Positions 1 through 11,345 of a stretch of 64,000 nucleotides of DNA are shown in pieces. A program made the position numbers and the translations under genes. Each line of letters starts with the position of its first letter. The first letter of the stretch is position 1. Source of the stretch: Episyrphus balteatus. Taxonomy: Eukaryota; Arthropoda; Insecta; Diptera; Syrphidae. A model generated the notes under the pieces. That model was not told where the DNA came from and ran no database searches. It worked only from the letters and a program-made list of their open reading frames with translations. The DNA is taken from positions 6,758,001 to 6,822,000 of the forward strand of contig NC_079138.1 in the NCBI RefSeq assembly GCF_945859705.1, in the 5' to 3' direction.

Positions 1-268
1 CAAATTTTTAAATTTTAAAATGATTTTTGACCGAATAACATGAAAAACAAGTTTTTTTGTCCCAAGTTTTTTGGCCGTTTTTAACATAGGCCATATTTTA
101 CATAGGCCACTTTTGCTAAAAGTTTAAAAGTGAATATTTTTAAACGCATTTTACGAACTCTTCAAGTTTTGATTCCCTTTTTCATTTAAAATGTTAACTA
201 ATTATATAGAGTCGAAAATTAAAAATAAATACAAAAAATGGCGGAACGAAGTCCGCCGGGTCAGCTAG
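1..268 (+). mobile_element. Helitron/Helentron-like 3' end
   Basis: AT-rich sequence closes with a 6-bp-stem hairpin (GGCGGA / TCCGCC, 240-257, loop ACGAAG), then GGGTCAG and the tetranucleotide CTAG (265-268) followed by T. A short GC-rich hairpin about 10 bases before a terminal CTRR is the hallmark of Helitron 3' ends, and a terminal GTCAGCTAGT recalls insect Helentrons. The 5' end lies outside the window and no Rep/helicase is visible, so this is a truncated or non-autonomous copy. Confidence 0.55.
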
Positions 269-1553
269 TAATTTTATAATTTAAGTAGTTTAATTGGGCT
301 TTTTTTGTCAATTTAGTTTCTTTATGTAAATAAAAAATTAAAACATAAATCTTTGTCCCGACGTTTCGCTGGAGTTTCTCAGCATCTTCAGGGGCGTCTA
401 CAATGTATTTTTGAACAAAATACAATCCGAATACTTATGTATGTAACTTGAAAGACCCTTTAGACTTTAGATTTTCAACCAGTAGTCAACAAGATATAAG
501 GTAAATGATTTCAAAAGATTATAATCTTTATTATAATAATTATAAGTCCGGGACTTTTATCGTGTTTTGCTAATAAAAAAATATTTCAAGTAGCTGTAAG
601 ATCGGATATTGAAGACAGGTGCGGTTATCCCTAAATAACAAACTAAGTTTAAAAAGCGAATTTAAAAAAAAAATTAACTTAATATGTTTTGAAAATAAAT
701 GATTCAATTGTAATCTACTTCATCTTTCAAAAGTCCGATGCAGCTGCAGCGTCATCTCGGTTGCGACAAAAATGGGCCCAGAGGCATAAACATGAAAACA
801 CTTTGTATCGTTTCGGTTAAAAATTTCTTTGGGCGATTTTTGTTGGTCCCGTATGCCATTGACGGTGATTGGAAGGATTTTGTAATAAGCAATAATTTAT
901 CTACGCTTTAGTAAATTGTGTAATCGGTAAGGTGGATGGGTAGGAAATAAAATTAAGTTCCGAAATTGAAAAAAAAATAAGTGTTTTTTTTAGAGAAGGA
1001 AGGAACGTTAATTTCCAGGGGATCATGACGTTATCTCGAACGAAAAAAATCTCGAATACCAAAAATCTCGAAAATAAAATTTTTTATCTAAAATGTAAAA
1101 ATCTAAAAATCTCGAAAGACTAAATCTTGAAAAAAATCTCGAAAACAAAAAAACAAATTCTAGCTGATTAAAGAGTTGAAACTCAAATAAAAGGCAATAC
1201 ATATTCAGTTCCATAAAGAAGATATTTTTTTTTTTTTCGAAATTTACATATAACAAAAAATCAATATTTAACAAATAAACAAAAAACTAATAAATAATTC
1301 ATTATAAACCAAATATCAAAACCAAATAAAAAATGCAAGTTATAACTTAACGAAGCTACAAATAGGTATAACAAAAACTTATGAATGTATTTTAAAGACT
1401 TGAGTTGTACGCAAGACCTTAAAGGTATCCAACATAGTTCATTTCATCCTTTATTTGCAACAATTTGATTAACTTTCATTTTAACTATGTATAACCTATG
1501 CAATCAAGTTGTGATAACAAACAATCTCAAGCAACACTAAATTCAGGTACCTG
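269..1553. other. AT-rich intergenic DNA, no gene seen
   Basis: No plausible exon. It contains a degenerate minisatellite at about 1,031-1,165 built from AAAATCTCGAA-like units. A related tract, read as CTAGATTTTTGT-like units, recurs at 4,660-4,760. Confidence 0.5.
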
Positions 1554-2093
1554 AGGTGCGTTCTTTTTCTAACAATAGTCAACGATCGTTGTTATGTCAA
1601 AAATTATTGTTGAAGTGCCATTGTTAGAAATCGTTGGATTTTTTACAAATCATTTAGGAACGATTTATTGTTAGAGATTGTTAGACTGTCAAACCACCAG
1701 CTAAATTTCTTTTGAGAATACTTTTATTTCCATTATTATAACAAAAAAAAAATTGTTTTTTATTCAAAATAAATTATCTTTCATCAAAAAATTAAAAACT
1801 CTCTTTTTATTTTAATTTTTTCCGCTAATTTCCAAAAGAAAAAAATCTTTGAGTTTGTTTTGTAAGCAAAACATACACTTTGACACATCAACAATCTCAC
1901 GAATGTTCAACTCATATCATGGAGGTGAGTTGGAAATAGTTACGATTTGTAACTATTTGACACTTATAAACGAGTTTAGGAACGATGTTCATTTGTCAAA
2001 TAGTTACAAATCGTTACTATTTTGTAGTTTAGGAACGACAAAAGTTAACGATAGTTAACAATAGTTAACTATTGTTAGAAAAAGAACGCACCT
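1554..2093. mobile_element. 540-bp TIR element (family F)
   Basis: Ends are AGGTGCGTTCTTTTTCTAAC and its reverse complement GTTAGAAAAAGAACGCACCT, flanked by a CTG direct repeat (1,551-1,553 and 2,094-2,096). Short inverted AACTATTGTTA-type motifs fill the interior. No transposase frame: a non-autonomous DNA transposon. The terminal motif recurs once at about 12,850-12,871 in a degraded context. Confidence 0.75.
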
Positions 2094-2248
2094 CTGGTGT
2101 CCAAATTACGAAATTTTTGTGCGATCGCTTATTTCAACGTTTGCTTTCTATAGTACCTATCAATAGAAAAAGAAAGAGAACAACCTTTAAAACGATCCAA
2201 TGATCGATTGTAAAAGTATTCAGCGATATGGGTTCTGTTTTTTTTTAA

Positions 2249-4544
2249 GGGGTTATATCTAGTTGTAAGTACAAAAAAAACGTTCTTTTTTGTGGATTTT
2301 TTGTGAGGAGGCATTTAATTATATAAACATAAAGAATACGTATCCATATAGCAAATTTAATGTATTAAAATAATTCGCTGTGTATTTAAAAAAATATTGG
2401 GTTCCGTTATTTTTGTATTAGATCTCCTAGACGACCTCAAAAAAAAGGTGTCTGGCGGTGAGCAAGATATCTCTGATCCAAGTCACTTAAAATTAAAAAA
2501 ACCAAAAGATTCATTTTTAGGATAGACGAATGCAGGTTATAGTAGGGGAGCCCAGGAAGGGATTTCGCGCGTTACTCGAGCGCGTCAGAAAATCATATGG
2601 GGAGGAAGCTGGTACTCAGTAATGTACTCCTACCAAATATAAAAGCTTGGTACAGTGGTCTGCGTTGTGGGCAGCCCGTCAGATTAGTCAAAAAAAATCG
2701 ATCCTCGGAAATACTCGAGCGCGTCAGATTAAGAAATGGTAGGCTAAGTACATCTAGGAAAGTGTATATTTCAATAATCTGACAATTTGAGCGTGGCATA
2801 AGAAAATGGGAGAGGCACAAAGTTGTAAAAAAAAAACGTCACCTCGAAATACTCGAGCGCGATTAACTTTTTTTTTATTCTGAAGGGAATTTTATCAGGA
2901 ACACGAAAAACATATAATCTGACGGTTTTCAGGGGGCAATATAGCCAAAATTATCGATAAAGCATGAACGTACAGTAAAAAAAATACAATTTTTTGGTTC
3001 GTGTTGCTGAGTTTTTAACGTTTTTGTCGAAATATCTTAATTTTTTTTGTCTTATTTACCTACACTTATTATGTGGATACGGATTGACTTAAAAAAATCT
3101 AAAGAATTCATTAAATTGGTCCAACACTCAAATTTTTGTATCGAGGTAAAACGTGACATTCTTAACTTTATAGCAAAAGCCCCATCTTTAATAAATATAG
3201 AAGCTCTGATCGTCTGGTCATTACGTAATGTTCTTAGATTTGGGGTATTTTTTCTTTCGTTAAAGACCAGACGAGCAAAACTTATGACTTTAGGTACGTT
3301 TACTTTTTAATAATATAATATCATACGAAAGAAAGATTATCAAGTAAGTATCATAACCATTTTTGCTTACAGAAACACGAGATGACTACAAAGTTGAACA
3401 AGTGGAAACCAACCTGGAAGACGAATCCAGTTATTATGAATATTAAATTATTATTGATTGACCTTTGTATATAATGTAAATTTTGTATTACATCCAGTAG
3501 GTAATAACCAGAAGAAACGAAAAATATTGTTTTATTCAAAAACTGTCTAATTTTTTTTTAATTGTCAGATTAGCAATACACCTTAACATAATTGTCAGAT
3601 TATCATTTAGGGTGACTCCGACATCGAGCTGAACCTACAGTAGAAAAATCTGACGCGCTCGAGTAACTTAAGTTAACAATTTTTTTTTACATTTTCAAAA
3701 ATGATTTATAAGTGTAGGCCACGTCCAAATCGTCAGTTATTCAAATTGAACACTATTAGGAGTTCACTGAGCGTACCCTCTCAAAATCTGACACTCTCGA
3801 ATAACTTTTTTTTTTTTATTTTTTCTACCGCTTTTTGTAGCCACCCACCACTGTCTTATCGTCAGATTAATATTTATCGGTTATCACAAAGTCAATGCAA
3901 GTATACCCTATTAATATCTGACGCGCTCGAGTATTTCAATGTGGCAGTTTTTTTTTACATTTTCTTAACGTGTTTATAAGCTTTTATCCCCACTTAAATG
4001 GAAAACTTCCATATACTTTTTTTAGTTTTAGAACCTAATCTTCGCAATCCAATAGGTCCCCATGGCGCTCGAGTAACTGCAAATTTAGCATCTCGGGCTC
4101 CCCTACTATTATGAACGAAGGAATATTCAAAATTTTGATTTTTGACAAAATGGAGGCTTCCCAAAGAAAAAAATCGTTGTTTTTCACGAAAATTTACACT
4201 TTAAAGTGGCTTAAAAAATCGAATTATTGTCAAAAACCTTTTTCCTTCGTTTATTGCCTGACGAAAGTATCTAAAAAAATTGTGTAAAAATTTCAAGCCG
4301 ATTACTCCAGCCGTTTCGGAGAAATTTTGCTCACCGCCAGACACCTTTTTTTTTTGAGGTCGTTTAGGAGATCTACTACAAAAATAACGGAACCCAATAT
4401 TTTTTTAAATACACAGCGAATTCTTTCAATACATTAAATTTGCTATATGGATATGTATTCTTTATGTTTATATAATTAAATGCCCCTTTCCCAAAAATCC
4501 ACAAAAAAGGTTTTTTTTTTGCACTTACAACTAGATATAACCCC
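2249..4544. mobile_element. Foldback element J, copy 1 (TTAA-flanked)
   Basis: Long inverted repeats: 2,249-2,480 matches the reverse complement of about 4,330-4,544. Both ends are GGGGTTATATCTAG and abut TTAA (2,245-2,248 and 4,545-4,548), suggesting a 4-bp TTAA duplication as used by piggyBac- or Kolobok-type transposases. A second copy at 54,831-56,684 has the same ends. The interior is occupied by nested element H. No transposase is seen, so the superfamily is an inference from the TTAA alone. Confidence 0.75.
2540..4108. mobile_element. Nested element H with symmetric motif arrays
   Basis: Terminal inverted repeat TAGTAGGGGAGCCC at both ends, inside J copy 1, flanked by TTA (2,537-2,539 and 4,109-4,111). 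J copy 2 (near 55,975) shows the empty site, with one copy of the trinucleotide. The left half has three copies of a motif around TACTCGAGCGCGTCAGATT (starting 2,573, 2,712, 2,850). The right half has four in opposite orientation (3,647-3,665, 3,785-3,803, 3,915-3,933, 4,063-4,075). Spacing is close to 138 bp. The longest frame (87 codons, 3,047-3,310) resembles nothing I know. The TWA duplication suggests PIF/Harbinger-type mobilisation, which is inference. Part of the interior (2,980-3,070) recurs diverged at 61,280-61,470. Confidence 0.8.
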
Positions 4545-4548
4545 TTAA

Positions 4549-7310
4549 GTTGAATAGAATGTTTACTAGCCAACCTGGATTTATTAATGACTTATAAGTA
4601 TTTATAAAATAGAATTAATATATTAACCATTGTCTCAAAAATTAATATTTTAATTCTAGATTTTTTTTTTCTAGATTTTTGTGTTTCTAGATTATGCTTT
4701 CTAGATTTTTGTTTTCGAGAGTTTTTTCATTCTACCTAGATTTTTTCGAGACGCGGCGAGCATTATGCTCACCAGATTGTGAGAGGGGGGGGGGGGGGTA
4801 TCTTGCCCTCGATACTTTACCTCATAAAAACATAAATCAGGCTAGAGAAAAAAAAATAATTTTGGCAAAGAAATGACAGCAGACTATACTTTCCAGCAAT
4901 ATTTTGCAACCACAAGTTAAATTTATATTTCACAAATGCAAAAAACTTGCTCGCAAAACAAGTTAGAAAAATTACTATAAATATGACCTAATTTCTAAAA
5001 TCATATTTTATTCTCGTTTCAAACACTCAAATATCCAATGGATGAGCAACAAATTTGCACAAACTCTACTCATTTCTCAATACTTTTGTTTTTTTTTTTA
5101 GGTACTTGTGTTGGTGAAGCTACAATATAGAATTGAATAGTCCTTTATCAATAATACCTATTCTTTTGGTTTTAATAGATTGACTTTTTATCGACACCGA
5201 ATATTTACTTTATTTTCAATCAAAACTAGAATATAAGTAAGTAATCCCTTGCTGAAGTGGTGCGAATTGGAATGGCAACGGATAAGGGAGCAACACAATT
5301 CTGGTTTTTCTCATTCATTTTTGTTTTTTTTTTCACAAACAGGGTGAAATATTATTTCAGAATATACACACCAACGAATACCTACAAATACAAAAGATAA
5401 AAAAGCATACAAAAAAAAAAGAATTAAAATCAAAAGCATCAAATTCAACTGGTTTTTATTTTTTGTTAACCTGATGACTTGTTCTTTTTTGGCAATGACT
5501 ACCATTATAATCTTGCAAAGACCCATTAAAATAGAGTAGCTCTCCAATCCAATACTCAAGTAGGTAGATAGCTAGTTTTATTTGCAAAATGTCAACATTT
5601 AACATGAGGAAATGATTTAAAAATACTCGTATACGACCGACGAACGGTGGCGGCATCAAAACCGAAGCAAGATTGACATCATCACGAACGATACACAGAA
5701 TTTAAGAATAATAATGTTAACATTGAGGTAGGCGTTAAATATTGACATTAACATAGAGCAGAGAAACGTGTTGTACCTACTATTGAGTTGGGTCAAGGTG
5801 TTGCATGGCGATGGATGGCATCCATTTTCATATATTCACACAATACACCACAAATCATCATCGACATTCATTAAGTTAAAGCCCATATTTCAAAAGAAGA
5901 ATTAAAGTTCTTCTTTTTTAGATTAGAACAACTTAACGAAAAGAAACTGGCATTCTCAATATGGATGTGGAATGTTTGGTTCGTATGTGTAATAGGTTGC
6001 TCTGTAGCCGTAGCTATACAGCAGGAAGGCATACACAATATTGTTGTTGTGATTGCTGTTCTCCTATTGCTCAGAATCAGAGCTCAATGATGCCTAGAAA
6101 AATGCCAGGCCAGGCCAGGCCAGCCCGTGCAATGCAACAATACATAATTGTAAAAAAAAAAAAAAGGTTAGGTACAAATGCACCAGGACCAAGAACAAAA
6201 CCAGAAACGCTTTAGAAAGAAGCAAACTAATTATTTTGTTCATTTTTTTTTTTTTTGTCAATTTTAATTTCTCCCTTTTTTGGTTTTCATTAGTTCATGT
6301 TTTGTTGAATGGAATGGCAATCAGAATCGGAATCGGTGGCAGGCAATATACCAAAGAAAAAAAAAACTGAATATGAGGCAATCATATACATTTTTTTTTT
6401 GTTATGTTTTTTTTTTGTTGCACTTCCAACGCACAATCGAATTAATAAAATAACATGATTAAAACATTTCGACTTACTTTTCTGTTTTCTTTCAAAAAAA
6501 AAAATGCTTTCCTTTTTTTTGCAAAATAATAATAATAAAACAAAATTTTATAACTCACTCGACAGTCGAACACTTAAATAATAATTCTATTTTTTTTTTT
6601 TTGTTATTGTTTAGTTTATATTCAATCACGATTATTTTACTATATCGGCTCGGTATATAGGAATTAAATTGGATCAAATTGAAGAAAAAAACACTCACAA
6701 ATAAAATTTTTTATTTCAATTCTTTTCTTTTTTTTTTTGTTTCTTATAAAATAAATTGGAATCGGTTTCTTCTTTTATTGAGTTTAAAAAAAAAAAAATA
6801 AATTTTTGTAACTGGAGTTAATAATAACTTGGAGCTCTTTCTTTAAAAATCATTTATTTACTAGAAAAATATTAACAAAAAAGAAATATATTAAATAAAA
6901 AATCCACAAATGCGCACTTGCCACTTTTTCCACCCACCGCAGATGATGAGATGATCACTATAAAAAAAAAATAATAAGAATGGGCACGTTCAGAGAGAAA
7001 AATATGAAAAAAAAATTTAAAGAGTACTGAACTGAAGTTTGTGTATAGGGTGTATTTAGTTTGTTTTCTTTTATTTTTCTGAACGCAACAAAAAAAAAAA
7101 CAAAAACGTTAGTTGGCAAAAAGGGAAATTCTCAAAACTATCTTTGTCTATTCCTTTTCTAATTTGACATTTCTGGGCAGGGAAAAGGTAAACAAAAAAC
7201 ATATGGTCACACACACTTAAAACAAATACTGTGTTCGAAATCATTTAACCACAAAAACTTGTATATTTTGCGATTATTGTTTTCAATTCTTATTAATTAA
7301 ACAAAATCAT
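4549..7310. other. Low-complexity intergenic DNA
   Basis: Dominated by A and T runs. It includes a run of 14 G (4,785-4,798), unusual in such AT-rich DNA, and a short GGCCA tandem run near 6,109-6,125. Small open frames here have no recognisable domains. No gene, RNA or element is supported. Confidence 0.5.
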
Positions 7311-7452
7311 TAGGGGTATTGACGATCCGATGCGCAACTGGTCTAGTATCATTGCAAAAGTGTAAAAGTGCAAAATCTTACAATACTACAACAACAAAAT
7401 ATACGCATTAAAATTTTACAACAGTCTTGCACTTTAGCTATACGATACCCTA
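7311..7452. repeat. Small TIR repeat E, copy 1
   Basis: Begins GGGGTATTGACGATCCGATG and ends with ATACGATACCC, an imperfect inverted repeat. A diverged copy sits at 37,561-37,694. Non-coding. It lies directly before a family B element, so the two could be parts of one larger composite. Confidence 0.45.
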
Positions 7453-7489
7453 TAGCATTATTTTGCAACATAAAAATACAATAGATTAA

Positions 7490-7717
7490 AGCCTTAACTA
7501 CATTGGCCACTTTTTGAAAAAGTACAAAAGTGAAAAGATTTTTTTTCTGGGTAGCGTAATTTGTTTGTAAAAAAGAGTATGCAAATTGTTTTTCAGACAA
7601 AAAAAAAGCTTTCTGCATCATTTGTTTTAATTTTCGAGTCGGAAAAACAATACAAAATTGCATTTGAAAATTTTCACTTTTGTACTTTTTCACTTTTTGA
7701 GCCAATGTAGTTATAAC
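7490..7717. mobile_element. MITE family B, copy 1
   Basis: Starts AGCCTTAACTACATTGGCC after TAA and ends with the inverted CACTTTTTGAGCCAATGTAG; the right tip is degenerate. Matches the intact copy at 52,294-52,518 and a partial one at about 12,246-12,362. The interior is AT-rich and non-coding. The 118-codon minus-strand frame across it is a by-product of the element and the preceding repeat. Confidence 0.65.
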
Positions 7718-7724
7718 TTAATAC

Positions 7725-8060
7725 TTATGTTTCCACTTATAAACTTGTTTCCACCTCTGCCCTAAATCTGGGATTTAGCTAAGTAGATTTACGGCCATAT
7801 TATTCACTACTTTAAAAAATACATCTGGATGTAAAATTGTCAAATGTCAAAAATAAATCTGAATACAAAAAAAAATAAATAGTTATCCCTATTTTAACTA
7901 TGAAAATAGTTAAAAATGACTACTTTTTTGTCTGTGTGATGGTGAATATCAGGGATTTGGATTTATTTTTGACATTTCAATTTCTTTTTACATCCAGATG
8001 TATTTTTTAAACTAGTGAATACTATGGCCGTTAGAATAAATCTCGAGATTAATTCTAATG
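7725..8060. mobile_element. MITE family D fragment (interrupted by C1)
   Basis: Family D is a palindromic MITE of ATTTAGCTAAGTAGATTTAG and AATAAATCTCGAGATT modules. Here it is cut by a family C element, and the right end is lost. Confidence 0.6.
7792..8030. mobile_element. MITE family C, copy 1
   Basis: 239 bp, ends CGGCCATATTATTCACTA and TAGTGAATACTATGGCCG, subterminal ACATCTGGATGTAAA on both sides, flanked by TTA (7,789-7,791 and 8,031-8,033). Inserted in a family D MITE. Confidence 0.85.
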
Positions 8061-8116
8061 TCGAATTCCTTTCAATTTTTTTAATCGCCTCAAAAAAATC
8101 GAATTTTTGGTGTTAA

Positions 8117-8266
8117 AGCCTGGTACGCTGCTCGCGCTAAATTTTAGCTCCCATACAAATTATCGAAAATTTTTAGCCAAGATAAAATGGATCCCATACA
8201 AGTTATCGATAACTTGTATGGAAATTTTATCTCAGCTAAATTTTAGCGCGAGCAGCGTACCAGGCT
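8117..8266. mobile_element. MITE family A, copy 1
   Basis: 150-bp near-perfect palindrome, ends AGCCTGGTACGCTGCTCGCG and the inverse, flanked by TAA on both sides. The right TAA is shared with copy 2, making a tandem pair. Confidence 0.85.
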
Positions 8267-8269
8267 TAA

Positions 8270-8410
8270 AGCCTGGTACGCTGCTCGCGCTAAATTTTAG
8301 CCGAGATAAAATTCCCATACAAGTTATCGATAATTTGTATGGGATCCATTTTAGCTCAGATAAAAATTTTCGATAATTTGTATGGGAGCTAAAATTTAGC
8401 GCGAGCAGCG
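8270..8410. mobile_element. MITE family A, copy 2 (right end truncated)
   Basis: Directly follows copy 1, sharing its TAA. The last bases of the right terminal repeat are missing, where RTE LINE sequence begins. Confidence 0.8.
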
Positions 8411-8447
8411 AAACTGCAAGAAAGAAGCGAAGAAGATATGTGCTTAA

Positions 8448-10397
8448 ATTCAAGCCAAGAATACGGAAGACCTGTATCGGGAGCTAGATGAAATTTCTTC
8501 CCCGACTGCTGGTGCTATTCAAGAGCTACGACAAAACGTGAATAAAGGCGCAACCATCTTCAAAATAGCCGCTCAAAGAAGAAGAAATGCTCAGGAGATC
8601 TGTTCGCCAAAGTTTATTAACAATGCTCAAGGCCAACTACTTGTGGAAAACGAAGAAATCCTCCACAGGTGGCGACAGTATTGTGACGAACTTCTAAATG
8701 AACAATTTCCAAGGCTACACTTTCCAATAGCTTCACCTAACTTAAGCGAAGTATCCGATGTCACAGTCGAAGAAGTTAGTGAGGCTGTAAAATACTCCAA
8801 AAAGGGAAAAGCTGTTGAGCCAGACGAAATACCCTCAGAGTTTTGGAAAAAGATGGGAGACATCGGATGGCTCATGGTTCTTGTTTCCAAGCTTATACGA
8901 GGTGATCGAATGCCTAATCAATGGAGGGAAAGTTATCTTCTTCCAATATACAAAGGGAAGGGTGATACTCGAAGCTGTGATAATTACCGTTCGATTAAGC
9001 TGATGTCACACACCATGAAGATCGTTGAGCGAGTCTTGGGTAGCCGACTGCGAAAAATAATAAGGCTATCTGATGACCAGTGCGGGTTTGTTGCGGGTAA
9101 ATCAACCACAGATGCAATCCAGAGTATCAGAATCATTATGGAAAAACATCGAGATTCCTTGGAGGATTTGCAAGTGGTATTGGTTGATTTTGAAAAAGCA
9201 TTCGATCGACAACCACGAGATCTGATATGGGTGGCCCTCAGACAACGAGGAGTTCCGGAAACCTATGTGCGGATAATTATGGACATGTATGATGGAGCAG
9301 TTACTAAAGTAAGATGTGCAGCTGGAGTCACCGAAGAATTCGAAATCACAGTAGGTGTACACCAGGGAAGCGTCTTGAGTCCTCTGCTCTTTATTACCGT
9401 TCTTGATTACCTGCTTCAAGGCAAAGTGACGGACCCAAAAGTGCATCAGTTATTCTTTGCTGACGATGGAGCCATCATAAGTGAAGACCCGATATCCCTG
9501 CAACGAGCACTTGATGTATGGGTGGATGTTCTAGAAGGTAGTGGGTACCGCATAAAGCCTGGTACGCTGCTCGCGCTAAATTTTAGCTCCCATACAAATT
9601 ATCGAAAATTTTTAGCCGAGATAAAATGGATCCCATACAAGTTATCGATAACTTGTATGGGAATTTTATCTCAGCTAAAATTTAGCGCGAGCAGCGTACC
9701 AGGCTTAAGCGCGAAAAAGACAGAATACCTATGCTGCCCATTTTCTGATCCACACAGGCCTGTTCCTGACATTTATTTGAATGGTGTAGTGCTTCCCAAG
9801 TGTGAAAAGTTTAAATATCTGGGGTCTATGATAAATAACGAAGGTACTTGTGATGACGATATCAATCATCGCGTAAGCGTAGGGTGGATGAAGTGGCGGG
9901 AAAATTCTGCTATCTTCTGTGATCGAAAAATGCCCCCTAAGCTGAAAGGAAGGCTCTACACCGCAGTTGTGCGTCCAGCACTCACATACGGTTCACAATG
10001 TTGGACAATGTACAAAAAGTATGAGAGTAAGTTAACGGCAGCTGAGATGAAGATGCTTCGCATGACAGCAGGAGTAACAAAGCTTGATAGAATTAGAAGT
10101 ACGAAGATCCGAGGAAGCCTTCATGTTAAAAATACCATCTCCCAAAAAATTGAACACGACCGACTCAGTTGGCATTGCCATGTTCAAAGGAGAGATCCTG
10201 AGAACCCCGTCAAAAAAGCAATATCATATAACGTTCCAACACGAAATAAAAAGAAAGGTAGGCCTAAAAACTCCTGGTACAAGCAAATGCAAAAACACCA
10301 GCATTCAGTTTGCCTCAGAAACGGAACAATACAAAACCGGGAGGCTTGCCGCCGATTTCTGAGGTCAACCCGGCGAACCCCACAGGCGGATCACTAG
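8448..10397 (+). CDS. RTE-type reverse transcriptase, partial, with in-frame MITE
   Basis: The frame is open from 8,448 (just after an in-frame TAA) to TAG at 10,395-10,397; the natural start is lost with the 5' truncation. Counting from the GTG at 8,538, fingers/palm motifs are visible: motif A VLVDFEKAFD (Asp near residue 217), GVHQGSVLSPLLF, and the catalytic FADD (Asp 309 and 310). The thumb/C-terminal part has YLGSMINNEG, RLYTAVVRPALTYGSQCW, and a basic RTE-like tail ending near GRPKNSW. Residues of about 340-390 are translated family A MITE: removing 150 bp plus one TAA restores GYRI-SAKKTEYL exactly. Both catalytic aspartates are present, so the body of the enzyme looks intact. Missing endonuclease and a 51-residue insert beyond the palm make activity unlikely. 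Confidence 0.8.
   Translation: MQAKNTEDLYRELDEISSPTAGAIQELRQNVNKGATIFKIAAQRRRNAQEICSPKFINNAQGQLLVENEEILHRWRQYCDELLNEQFPRLHFPIASPNLSEVSDVTVEEVSEAVKYSKKGKAVEPDEIPSEFWKKMGDIGWLMVLVSKLIRGDRMPNQWRESYLLPIYKGKGDTRSCDNYRSIKLMSHTMKIVERVLGSRLRKIIRLSDDQCGFVAGKSTTDAIQSIRIIMEKHRDSLEDLQVVLVDFEKAFDRQPRDLIWVALRQRGVPETYVRIIMDMYDGAVTKVRCAAGVTEEFEITVGVHQGSVLSPLLFITVLDYLLQGKVTDPKVHQLFFADDGAIISEDPISLQRALDVWVDVLEGSGYRIKPGTLLALNFSSHTNYRKFLAEIKWIPYKLSITCMGILSQLKFSASSVPGLSAKKTEYLCCPFSDPHRPVPDIYLNGVVLPKCEKFKYLGSMINNEGTCDDDINHRVSVGWMKWRENSAIFCDRKMPPKLKGRLYTAVVRPALTYGSQCWTMYKKYESKLTAAEMKMLRMTAGVTKLDRIRSTKIRGSLHVKNTISQKIEHDRLSWHCHVQRRDPENPVKKAISYNVPTRNKKKGRPKNSWYKQMQKHQHSVCLRNGTIQNREACRRFLRSTRRTPQADH
9556..9705. mobile_element. 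MITE family A, copy 3, inside RT gene
   Basis: 150 bp, TAA at 9,553-9,555 and 9,706-9,708. Removing the element plus one TAA restores an uninterrupted RT codon series. 153 bases were added, keeping the frame. Confidence 0.92.
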
Positions 10398-10528
10398 TGT
10401 GAAGCAGTAACGTGGGAAGGTTATGATCCCCTCGACATCGAGATCATAACAGCGCCGAGAAAAAAAAAAAAGGAAGAAGAAGAAGAAGAAGCGTACCAGG
10501 CTTAAAGCCTGGTACGCTATAAATTTAA

Positions 10529-10669
10529 AGCCTGGTACGCTAAATTTAAGCTGAGATAAAATTCCCATACAAGTTATCGATAACTTGTATGGGATCCATT
10601 TTATCTCGGCTAAAAACTTTCGATAATTTGTATGGGAGCTAAAGTTTAGCGCGAGCAGCGTACCAGGCT
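10529..10669. mobile_element. MITE family A, copy 4
   Basis: Flanked by TAA on both sides (10,526-10,528 and 10,670-10,672). Two fragments of A termini precede it (10,490-10,519), joined to the LINE tail, so at least one earlier A insertion was rearranged here. Confidence 0.8.
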
Positions 10670-10672
10670 TAA

Positions 10673-11345
10673 AAAGGAACATTAAAACAGACCGAATTCT
10701 TTTTGCGATTGTATGTGTGTCATTTGACAACAATTTTTACACGAACGTCAAGCTGAAACCAAAACAATTTCTGCAAAATAAAACCAGAGATTCCTTTGAT
10801 CAATAATTTTGTTTATTTTCTTCGGCAATATAGATTTATTTTAATCAGAATCAAAGGTAAATTGCAGTTATTATTAAGATCTGAGTGAAGATGAAATAGA
10901 AGGTTATTATTTTGGCCGTATGCTGTGGTTTTACAGAGAAAACATTTTCTGACGACAATTACGAGAAGAAAAGTCACAGTAATTTGACTTTTTCACAAGA
11001 ACTATGCCAGGAAAAAATATATTTTGATCGCACATTGTTTTTTTTTTGTATTTATTTCATATTTTTCCGCAATAAAAATACGATATTCAATTTAAATTTA
11101 CTCTTCATTTGAAGTTGGTGTTCTCAAATAAACAAACAACACGAAGAAAACTTTCAGCTTGACGTTTGAGAAATGTCAAATGTTCCAAGTGTGTGTACAA
11201 ATCCGTGTAAATCTCTCAAAAAAGAGGGATTAAATAAAATTCGAATTCTGCTTCGTTTGAGGCGAATTTTTTTTTCTATGCAACATGATTTTCAGAAAAA
11301 ATTCGCTTCGAGATCGCCGAAAATTCGATTTTTCATTTGAAAGGA
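10673..11345. other. AT-rich spacer
   Basis: No gene recognised. The 66-codon frame at 10,912-11,112 has no known motif. Confidence 0.4.

Larger units (their letters stand above)
8411..10490 (+). mobile_element. RTE-clade non-LTR retrotransposon, 5'-truncated
   Basis: Contains one long reverse transcriptase frame, a short 3' UTR and a purine tail (A-run then GAA repeats, about 10,460-10,490). A microsatellite-like tail is typical of RTE elements. The endonuclease part is missing, so the copy is 5'-truncated. It carries family A MITE copy 3. Related degraded pieces occur at 36,330-37,440. Confidence 0.8.

Noticed and set aside
354..398. GACGTTTCGCTGG ... CATCTTCAGGGG motif as a Penelope-like element
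   Set aside because: Such a paired motif is seen around Penelope-like elements, but no RT or GIY-YIG sequence is nearby, so it is too little to call.
3047..3310. 87-codon frame inside element H as a possible transposase piece
   Set aside because: No DDE, zinc-finger or helix-turn-helix signature; part of it recurs diverged at 61,280-61,470 without an open frame.
5961..6215. 84-codon plus-strand frame with Cys-rich start
   Set aside because: Driven by low-complexity and GGCCA repeats; no domain, no start context, no splice evidence.
7349..7705. 118-codon open frame, minus strand
   Set aside because: It lies across repeat E and MITE B, has no known motif, and its sequence recurs as non-coding repeat elsewhere.
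10365..10733. 122-codon open frame, minus strand
   Set aside because: Composed of LINE tail antisense and family A palindrome; the A part is open in several orientations because of the palindrome itself.
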